Shown: positions 56,385 through 64,000 of the stretch, one piece after another
Layout of the letters: the number at the start of each line of letters is the position of its first letter
How positions within the stretch are numbered: position 1 is the stretch's first letter
DNA from: Talaromyces rugulosus
Lineage: Eukaryota > Ascomycota > Eurotiomycetes > Eurotiales > Trichocomaceae
Direction of reading: 5' to 3'
Assembly (NCBI RefSeq): GCF_013368755.1
Contig: NC_049563.1
Span: 3,782,001 to 3,846,000, forward strand
Length of the DNA stretch: 64,000 nt
Notes under the pieces: generated by a model
The model's database searches: none
Seen by the model: only the letters and a program-made list of their open reading frames with translations
What the model was told of the DNA's origin: nothing
Program-made: the position numbers and the translations under genes

Positions 56385-57245
56385 TCATCGATAAATCTCG
56401 TCGAATGGCCGGGTATCCCTGAAACAGCTTTCCCACACTTCATTCACCACTTTTGTTGCGTGTTCTTCGTCTTTGCAGTTTGGCCGGGCCATCAACGAAA
56501 GCGTAGCTCTTCGTCTGACGCATTCCTGGTGCTGCTGTGTAAGCTTCCACTGTCCTCTCGAGAAAAACTCTCGAGCCCAGCGACACTCGCCGCTCAGCGA
56601 ACTTGCTCGGATCTAGAAACAAGAAGGGTCTGGTAAGTACATAATCACACAAGCCTATAGACGGGGGAAATAAGTTACCTCGGAGCATGCCGCATGTCTT
56701 AAATTATCCCAGTTCATTTTGAACCTGAGATGGTCATATGCATGTACCATCTCGTGTGCCATGGTGTCTTCCAAGTGGCTTTGGTCTCGCATCTCGTTTG
56801 CGCAAACCATTATTCCATGTTGAGGGTCGAAACCACCTCCTTGTCTTTTCGTGCAGCGGCGGCAGTAGATGTTATGACTGGATATGTTGCCTCCCAATTG
56901 GTTGATGTTGTCACTCAGATAGGTTATCACAGGGCCTATACTCCAGAGAGAGGTCTTAGCAAACAAACTCCATTCCGACACTTGAGTGTCGTTTCTTTAT
57001 GTAGCCCTGGACTCACTGTATCTCAAAAGATAATCGCGCTGTTCTTCGCATCGCTTGCAGTCCGCCTCTTCGTTTCGATCGTCCCTTGCGATGCGAAATT
57101 GTTCTTTTCCTTCTGTGGTCATTCTCCCTGAAACAATATTGAGTATGTTCTTCACTTGCGTGAAGAAGCCATCGCCTGGCGTATAACCAGTATCTTTCGG
57201 AGCTACCGGCGCTTGCGATTGAGATGGTGAATCTGACTCGGACAT
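56385..57245 (-). CDS. ATP23: Mitochondrial inner-membrane metalloprotease ATP23
   Basis: Three exons (57017-57245, 56679-56935, 56385-56612) give 237 residues. The zinc motif [14 protein letters not shown] (HExxH) is preceded by [20 protein letters not shown]. The C-terminus has [37 protein letters not shown] and ends [12 protein letters not shown], all typical of Atp23. The protease matures the Atp6 precursor and helps assemble ATP synthase in the intermembrane space. The first splice was placed at the acceptor that yields [13 protein letters not shown], the family pattern; other acceptors give poorer fits. The start is MSESDSPSQ; there is no ATG further upstream in frame. It is head to head with PRO1, 248 bp apart. 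Confidence 0.92.
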
Positions 57246-57493
57246 CTTTTCTTTTCTGTGTTTTTTTTGGTTTTGTTCTGGTCTCAATCGTCTTTCGGAA
57301 TCAAAGCGTCGGAAATATTACGGTAAGGGCGGGGATTATCGGCAGAATAATGAATGTACTCCGGACAGGACTACTCCGCAATCGGATGTGGAAACTTTTA
57401 TTAAATGAGATATATTCTCTTCGAATTTCTAAATTCTTGTTTTGGGGATTTCCTCGATTATATTTTGGTTTGTATTGAATTGTTATATGCACA

Positions 57494-58996
57494 ATGGACG
57501 ACCCATCAAGGTCCCAAGCCCTGACTGTCGTCATCAAGCTGGGTAACTATATACAAAATAAATATCAACAGCAATGACTCATCCAATCTTTAGGAACAAG
57601 TTCTATTGTCGACGAAAACACACATGAGCCCATTATATCAATATTATCGGCAATAGTCGAGACTGCTGCAACACTTCAAAAACATGGCCATCGAGTTATT
57701 CTGGTCTCGTCCGGTGCCATTGGGGTGGGGTTGCGAAGAATGGATATCAATGAGAGGCCCAAACACCTCCCGAAAGTTCAGGTGAGTTTTGTTGTGTAGC
57801 CCTTTTTTTTTTTGAAAGAGAATTATTTACAATTAACAATCTCTAGGCGCTCGCTGCCGTTGGCCAATGCAGACTCATGGGCTTGTGGGATAGCCTTTTC
57901 GGCCATCTGCGAATCCCTGTGGCCCAGATACTGTTGACCAGAAACGACATTGCTGATGTATGACAGCCAAAAGCCCCACGAAGATGTACAGGCTGATGAA
58001 TTGAATAGCGCACACAATACCTTAATGCTCAAAATACCTTTTCCGAGCTATTAGATATGGGGGTGATTCCCATTGTTAATGAAAACGACACATTGGCTGT
58101 TGCGGTAAGTCTTCGTGACCTCAGAACAATTAAAGGAGCGACGCTGAGAATGACCATAGGAAATTAAATTCGGAGACAATGACACATTGTCCGCCATTAC
58201 CGCCGCCATGGTCAAAGCCGACTACTTGTTTCTAATGACCGATGTCGACTGCTTGTACACTTCCAACCCACGACACGACCCCGATGCCGAGCCAATCGAG
58301 GTTGTCTCGGACATATCGACACTGGATGCCGATGTGTCAACTTCTGGATCCTCGCTGGGCACCGGAGGCATGGGTACAAAAATCGTTGCTGCCCGTCTCG
58401 CCACCAGTGCCGGTGTTACAACAATCATCACGAAAAGCTCAAAACCGGAAAATGTTCACGAGATCCTGAGCTACCTGGAAAAAAGAGAGACTGAGGCCCA
58501 TGAGAATCCAGAAGACCAAGGTCTATCCACCCCTCCACTACATACGCGGTTTCTCCCGTCTTCGACTCCGATCCACTCACGCTCGTTTTGGATTTTACAT
58601 GGCCTTACGACCCATGGAAGTATTTATATTGACCAGGGTGCGTTCAATGCGCTACAAAACAATGCAAGTCTTCTCCCCGCTGGAGTTCTCGCAGTCGAAG
58701 GACATTTCGGACAACAAGAGGCAGTCCGCCTATTCGTCATCGAAAAGCGTTCGCAGGATGCTCTCAACGGAGATTTCATGATTCATGCCGAGGAGCCAAA
58801 GGAGGTTGGACGTGCAATTGTCAACTACGGAAGCCTGGAAATCGACAAGATCAAGGGCCTCCGGAGTACGCATATAAATTCCGCGCTTGGATATGCGGAC
58901 AGTGAATACGTGGCTCTGGGCGAAAACATCTCATTTTTTGAAAGAAGCGAGAGGTCTAGTCTGGCGGCCACCCCTAGCCAAATAGAGAAAAAGTGA
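57494..58996 (+). CDS. PRO1: Glutamate 5-kinase (gamma-glutamyl kinase)
   Basis: Five exons (57494-57542, 57594-57781, 57847-57957, 58009-58104, 58160-58996) give 426 residues. It makes gamma-glutamyl phosphate from glutamate and ATP, the first step of proline synthesis, in the cytosol. The amino-acid kinase domain reads [80 protein letters not shown] and [13 protein letters not shown], then [18 protein letters not shown]-terminal PUA domain ([31 protein letters not shown]) is present. Intron 1 contains a perfect Gcn4/CpcA-type TGACTCA site. Confidence 0.94.
57575..57581 (+). promoter_or_regulatory. Gcn4/CpcA-type element (TGACTCA) in PRO1 intron 1
   Basis: An exact 7-bp general-amino-acid-control motif about 80 bp after the PRO1 start codon, inside the first intron. 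PRO1 is an amino-acid biosynthetic gene, so cross-pathway control is plausible. A single 7-mer in 64 kb can also occur by chance. Confidence 0.4.
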
Positions 58997-59252
58997 GAAC
59001 CGACGACCTTCCAAAAATGATGAAACGCTACGAATACCAAAAATTATCGATGTATATAAATTTAGTTATACTGTGCAGTATATCTATATACGCCAGTTAA
59101 AAGCATGACATGTGCAACACCTGCAAATGAAACACACCCAGCAACCCACATGTAGTCGTCACCAGTGGGCATATAGACAGTAGGCTGCAAACTGACGTAG
59201 ACCGGCATAACCTTCACAAAAGCAAGTTTCATAATACTAGAATTCATACTAG

Positions 59253-60218
59253 TTACGCACCGTCCGCCCATCTCTTGAGATAATTGTTCATATCATCCGT
59301 CGGATGTGGTGCAGGAGTAGCCTGCGGGAATCACTTAGAAACAACAATCCAAGAGTGTCTCGGGTTGTCAACTTACCGGGTTTTCAATGCTTGTAGTGGA
59401 AAACGTCTGTGGAGCCGTCAACGTCGTCTGCCATGTAGGTATTGGGAGATGCGTCTGAGCCACGGTATAAGGGCTGGTAGGAAACCTCGGAGGCGCACTC
59501 TTGGCCGTAATCGTTGTTCCAGGATGCTGGGCCATCGGAGCATATTTGGTCAGGCCGGTCGACTGCAGTGGGTAGGGCACATTGTATAGAGCTGCTGCTG
59601 GTGCGGCTGCAGCTGCGGCAAATTGCCTTTTCTTCAATTCGTTATGATCGCCAGTGACGTTTGGGAGCATTGACAGGCCGGTTTGAACTCTCTCAGAAAA
59701 CGTTCCTGTCATTCCGGATAGAGAGAATCTCTGCGAGTAGTTTATCACTGTTGTATTGACACTTCTGGAGACCATTTTGAGAAAACTTATTACCACGGAG
59801 TCAGCATTCAAGATGCAATAAAAGGCAATGGAACAAATGTACTATGCGTTTGGGTAGATGGCGCCAACGTCTGGCTTGACCTGAAAGGAAACTGAATTGC
59901 CTCTTTCAAAGGACCCGTTGTCTATGAGAAGTGCAATGTCCTCCTGCATGGATAGTCAGTATTCAACTTTCTCATCTCGGATTTCAAATATTCCAGGCTA
60001 CATACCGAGTACTCGACTGAGGATCCCCCGGCACAGAGGAAAAGATCATAGTCCGTTAGCTCGAGGATCCTGGGTGGCTCTCCAGAGTCCTTCCAGAGAG
60101 CCGTCAGGACATCCCCTCCATGGACCGTCGCACCCGGCTCGGGGCTTGTGAATTCGACATCGGCCAATGCTATAAGAGGAAAGGCAAGTAGGATCGAGGC
60201 TGGGTTCGTGAATTTCAT
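59253..60218 (-). CDS. KRE9: Kre9/Knh1-family cell wall protein
   Basis: Four exons (60006-60218, 59843-59943, 59377-59785, 59253-59321) give 263 residues. A signal peptide (KFTNPASILLAFPLIALA) precedes DVEFTSPEPGATVHGGDVLT and the Ig-like Ser/Thr-binding module. Across intron 2 the family motif is rebuilt (NAYFLKMVSRSVN), followed by VINYSQRFSLSGMTGTF. The C-terminus ends NNYLKRWADGA after a Pro/Thr-rich stretch. Kre9/Knh1 proteins are secreted O-glycoproteins needed for beta-1,6-glucan. The intron-2 donor lies directly after GCATA. It is convergent with PRO1 and divergent from SRP102. Confidence 0.9.
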
Positions 60219-60559
60219 CTTTCAACACGACCTGGCGCTATGGGCGAATGGGCAAAATCGGCTCTGGAAAAGACAGGAGCACGTCGATTGCACGGAGAAT
60301 CCATGGCGAGAGACAGAAACGACACGCGATGGACGACAGGTGCACAGCTCCCTGGCTGGGGCGAGCAACAAACATGAAGCTCCTTGAATGCCAGCGACGG
60401 CACAGAGTCGACGCCCATTGGCTGCGCGGACCCGCAGCCCACATGCCACAAACAACTCCGTCTTGACATCACCAGAAATCTTGATACTGGATATCATCTC
60501 TGGCTTCAAGTCTCTCGCAATTTTTATACCCCGTTCTGAGCTACACGCTTCCTCGGAAC
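60219..60559. other. Divergent promoter region, KRE9 / SRP102
   Basis: 341 bp between divergent starts. It contains frames on both strands that overlap one another and have no domain, so I regard it as promoter sequence. Both flanking genes serve the secretory pathway, so co-regulation is possible. Confidence 0.5.
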
Positions 60560-61567
60560 ATGAGTTCCAAGGCGAACTGGAGCTCTCCCAGTGGGATAGC
60601 GACCACCTTGCTCGATGGCAACCCGATCTCGATTCTGATCACAGTCACTCTGACGCTTCTCTTGCCTGTTTTGCTGCACTTGTTTCTCTATCGCAAGGCC
60701 GTAAATCCGCCTTCGTCGACGTTTCTCCTGTTGGGGCCGAGTGGCTCTGGGAAGACAGCCTTCCTCACATTGGTATTTTTTACTTTATTTGCCGCCAAAT
60801 CCCCGGTACTAACACGGCTATAGCTTGAATCGGCATCCTCACGGCGATCGAATACAGCACCTCGCACGCACACGTCCCAAAATGCAACGTCTACGACTGT
60901 CACGCTTCCCCCATCCGTGCCAATTGCCTCCAACCAGTATCGATCAGTCAACGATCCCAGCTTGTCCGAGACGAAAAGGAACCCGGTCAAATATATCGTG
61001 AAAGATACCCCCGGCCATGGAAAGCTACGTTCATCACAGCTATCGCAACTAGAGGCAATTCTTTCGTCCAAAAAGGAGAAGTCGCCCATCAGTGGAGTCA
61101 TTTTCTTTGTAGATGCGGCATCGCTGTCTGATGCAGCAGAGGGCTTGAGAGATTGTGCTACCTATCTGCACGATGTCCTGTTGCTCTTGCAAAAACTCGT
61201 CTTCAGTAACCAGAAACACGTTTCACAAGCGGCCTCCTCTGTTTCCGTCCTCGTGGCGGCAAACAAGCAAGACTTGTTTACCGCTTTGCCAGCTGGATCT
61301 ATCAAGGAAAGGCTGGAGCATGAAATCGAGCGCATCCGCAAGTCTCGCCAGAAGGGCTTGATGGATGCTAGCGCTGGCGCGGCGTCAAACGAAGATGAAT
61401 ATGAAGTTCTGGGCACCAACGGGGAAGAAGATTTCAGCTTTCAGCTCTTGGAAGATGAGGTTGGTACCCAGGTTAGCGTCGTTGGAGGAGCGGTGGTCTC
61501 TGAGGAAGACACCGAGGCTGGCGCTGCTATCCGCGGATGGGAGGAGTGGATTGGAGCGCGCTTATAG
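60560..61567 (+). CDS. SRP102: Signal recognition particle receptor beta subunit
   Basis: Two exons (60560-60772 and 60824-61567) give 318 residues. A single membrane helix (ISILITVTLTLLLPVLLHLF, about 23-42) is followed by a GTPase: P-loop LLGPSGSGKT (59-66), YIVKDTPGHGKLR (switch II DxxGH), VIFFVDAASLSDAAE and LVAANKQDLF (NKxD). The protein anchors the alpha subunit to the ER for cotranslational targeting. Acidic inserts near the C-terminus (SNEDEYEVLGTNGEEDF) are longer than in yeast. The intron falls right after the P-loop. It ends GWEEWIGARL. Confidence 0.92.
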
Positions 61568-62026
61568 AGCTGCTCATTCGGGATTTTGCAGTCGACAGTC
61601 CACAGTTTTAGGGTAATGGAATTGGGCAGTCATATCTCTTCATTCGCCAAACAGCGAATAGATTATTCATGTAAACATTTACGGTTGACAGGACATATTC
61701 TAAATATATAATAATAAAGAATGAATCACTCGCAGACACAGATTTCCTATCAAATCAGGTACTAGACTTGGACAATCAAATTCTAAATAATATCTAAAAT
61801 CTCTCCTTTCTCTTTCATATGTCTCTAAATCTAAGAAACTAGCTAGATTAAAGCGGCAATAATCAATGCATAAAGTCCACACATAGAGATAGAGAAATGC
61901 GTTCTTGTACCGGTTTCAATGGGTTGAAAATGTCATTATAATGACAGTAGTCGGGTATCAGGAAGGGATGAAACCTGTTGAAGGTAGCGAAAGAGAAGAT
62001 TCGTTCAAAACAAAAGGCAGAAAAAT
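61568..62026. other. Intergenic between convergent SRP102 and CBS
   Basis: 459 bp, AT-rich between about 61680 and 61870, as expected of two 3' UTRs. The + strand frame at 61905 runs antisense over CBS and is a shadow. Confidence 0.5.
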
Positions 62027-63779
62027 CTATTGTTTGCTCTGGTGCAAAAGCCAGGTAAGAAGATCAACCTTGGTGGCCACAGCCACAGGTTTGATGGTGC
62101 CCTGGTCATCTCGATCAGTCACAATAGCAGCGCTGTTCCACTCAAAAAACCGATTCAGCACGCTGAGAGGCGTATCCAATGTGATTTCAAAGAAACGGCG
62201 GCGCTTGACGTTGGACTGGCCATTGGAGTCTGGCACGACGTCTCTGGGGTCCGTGACGACTTCTGGGAGTTTGGCAAAGTCAAACATGACGTCCGAAACA
62301 GGGTTTTTCCCAGCGGCCCGGCCACGCGAGATCCAGCTGAGGACATTTCCGAGAGTAATCAGGCCGGCCAGCTTTTTGCCATCAGTGCTGAGAACCGGAA
62401 GCTGGTCAAAACCTTTCTCGCGCATGAGTTCAATTGCCGCTTGGCAGGACTCGTTCGCACGCACGGTCGTGACGGGTTTGAGTCGTAGTGATCCGACTTT
62501 ACCAGTCGAGAAGAGGTTCCTGGAGTCTGGAGCTGGAGGTGCCGATGGTGTAGTTTTGAGCTCAGGCGTCGTGGAGGCAAGCAGGTCGTTCGCAGCAAGC
62601 CAATCGTCGTCCGCAAACTAACAAATAATATTAGTCAATGTATTAGAATTAGTAGAAAATTCTGTCTATTGCTATACCTTGGTGAGATAGCTTCGGATGC
62701 TATCCGGGAGAACAACCACCACGACATCGTCCTTAGTCAAAGTCTCGTCCTTGTATGCCTTGACCAGGCCAGCAATTGCGCTTCCACTGCTACCTCCGAC
62801 TAGAAGACCCTCATCGGCAATGAGCCGACGAGAATATTGGAATGATTCCTTGTCTTCCGTCTTGTACCACTTGTCGACCGAGTGCTGGTCGAGAACTTGA
62901 GGGATAAAATCATATCCGATGCCCTCGACTTTGTATGGCTCGTTTTCATGCTCTGTATTCAAAGATGAAGGAAGAGCCAGAATGGAGCCCTGTGGATCAG
63001 CGCCAATTATCTTGACGTTCCCATTGTGCTTTTTCAGACCCCTGGAAATACCGGTGATTGTACCACCAGTACCAGCACCGGCCACGACCGCTGTCACCGC
63101 GCCGCCGGTTTGTTCCCAGATTTCCTCGGCAGTTCCAAATTCGTGGGCGAGAGGATTGTTGTCATTGCTGTACTGATCCAAGATGTGTGCGTTGGGAAGT
63201 TCTTTCTCAAGGCGTTTGGCGACTCCGATATGCGATTCAGGCGAGTCATACGCAGCCTCCGTGGGAGTCCGGATAATAGTGGCGTTCAAAGCACGGAGTA
63301 CAGACACCTTTTCGGCGGACATCTTCTCCGGAAGAGTGATGATTGTCTTGTAACCTGTGGAGGGTGGTTAGCTCAAGCTGTTTAGCTAGTGTTGCTCTGA
63401 CAATAGCTTACCTTTGACAGCCGCGACCAGCGCCAATCCAATGCCACTGTATTTTCATTCACAGATTTTAGCATTTCCTCATACACAGAGACACTGTGTA
63501 AGCTTTTGACTGTACGTACGTATTGCCGCTAGTGGGCTCAATCAATGTGTCACCAGGCTTGATTCTGCCTGTCCTCTCGGCCTCCTCAATCATCCGGAGC
63601 GCAATGCGGTCCTTGACACTGCCGCCGGCATTAAAGTATTCCAGTTTGGCGTATACGGTAGCATCGATTCCGAGACTCTGGGGGAGACGGGTCAATCGAA
63701 CGAGCGGTGTATTTCCAATCTGCTGCGTGATGCTGTCCAGCGCCTGTGGGGGGGCGCGGGCGGTTGAGTTGGGGCTCAT
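62027..63779 (-). CDS. CYS4: Cystathionine beta-synthase
   Basis: Four exons (63520-63779, 63412-63446, 62678-63354, 62027-62617) give 520 residues. It condenses serine with homocysteine to cystathionine using PLP in the cytosol. The PLP fold reads [26 protein letters not shown] (Lys56), [35 protein letters not shown] and [11 protein letters not shown]. The C-terminal Bateman pair is [15 protein letters not shown]... and [17 protein letters not shown], the likely AdoMet-type regulatory part. Like yeast CBS, it lacks an N-terminal heme domain. Exon 2 is only 35 nt. The start ATG is preceded in frame only by non-ATG codons. Confidence 0.94.
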
Positions 63780-64000
63780 GGCGGTACTGAATAAACTTGA
63801 TAAGAACAAGAGACTGGCACGAACCCTCAATGTCTGAATGAATGAGCGAAGAAGTCAATCTGTTCTCACGGAAAAGTTGTGTCGACGTTGGTGTTGCTTT
63901 GTCAAACTTTGATCAAGGTTGCGTGCTGGGCCGACGCCCCTCACCGACGATAGCCGCGCTCCTACGGACTGAGTTGCATGCAGTGCCATCAGGGCTTTTC
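63780..64000. other. Upstream region of CBS, cut by window end
   Basis: 221 bp containing the CBS 5' UTR and promoter. No TGACTCA-type site or other gene is seen. Confidence 0.5.

Noticed and set aside
60388..60828. 146-aa + strand frame ahead of SRP102
   Set aside because: It is in a different frame from the real SRP102 exon 1, which carries the P-loop; the frame has no domain.
61905..62621. 238-aa + strand frame
   Set aside because: Exact antisense shadow of the CBS-domain exon of cystathionine beta-synthase.
1..64000. CRISPR arrays, operons, prophage or other prokaryotic systems
   Set aside because: No regularly spaced direct repeats or bacterial-type gene spacing; introns, tRNA intron and gene families are fungal.

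Overview
The window looks like nuclear DNA of a filamentous ascomycete, most likely a Eurotiomycete such as Aspergillus or Penicillium. The evidence is short (about 45-75 bp) GT-AG introns, fungal families (fimbrin, Dal5-type MFS, Kre9/Knh1, Cbp3, Tip41, Aurora kinase, Srp102), pogo/Fot1 and Gypsy transposons, and transition-only, AT-enriching decay of repeats like that of repeat-induced point mutation (RIP). Exon boundaries below were placed by eye from splice signals and reading-frame phase.

Layout. 1-11.06 kb is a transposon graveyard. A truncated Fot1/pogo-like element (1-533) sits inside a partial Gypsy copy (536-2804, + strand). After an AT-rich spacer comes a full-length Gypsy chromovirus on the minus strand (3894-11058), with 211-bp LTRs and a 5-bp ctaat target duplication. 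11.06-15.3 kb is repeat-rich and holds one intronless coiled-coil gene. 15.3-22.5 kb is an accessory block: a Dal5-type transporter, one intact P450, one P450 with a nonsense codon and a frameshift, and a P450 relic. It may be what is left of a metabolic cluster. 22.5-23.5 kb holds a telomere-like tract, a decayed tRNA copy and an intron-containing tRNA-Glu(CTC).

23.5-64 kb is compact housekeeping sequence. In order it carries fimbrin, a DDHD phospholipase, a PXA-PX-nexin sorting protein, an apparently intact Fot1/pogo element with perfect 48-bp TIRs, SUB1/PC4, 5-oxoprolinase, a MIT-domain protein, a disordered basic protein, Xaa-Pro aminopeptidase, leukotriene-A4-hydrolase-type aminopeptidase, CBP3, TIP41, Aurora kinase, ATP23, glutamate 5-kinase, a Kre9/Knh1 protein, SRP receptor beta and cystathionine beta-synthase. 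Several pairs are divergent with short shared promoters (ATP23/PRO1, KRE9/SRP102, TIP41/Aurora, fimbrin/DDHD).

Themes include glutathione, sulfur and amino-acid metabolism (5-oxoprolinase, CBS, PRO1), peptide turnover, and mitochondrial assembly (CBP3, ATP23). The housekeeping genes do not form one pathway. The most notable items are the reconstructable nested transposon history, an unexplained 1.6-kb conserved 3' segment in the Gypsy element, the intact Fot1-like element inserted about 130 bp upstream of SUB1 next to a GATA-site cluster, and the decaying P450 block.
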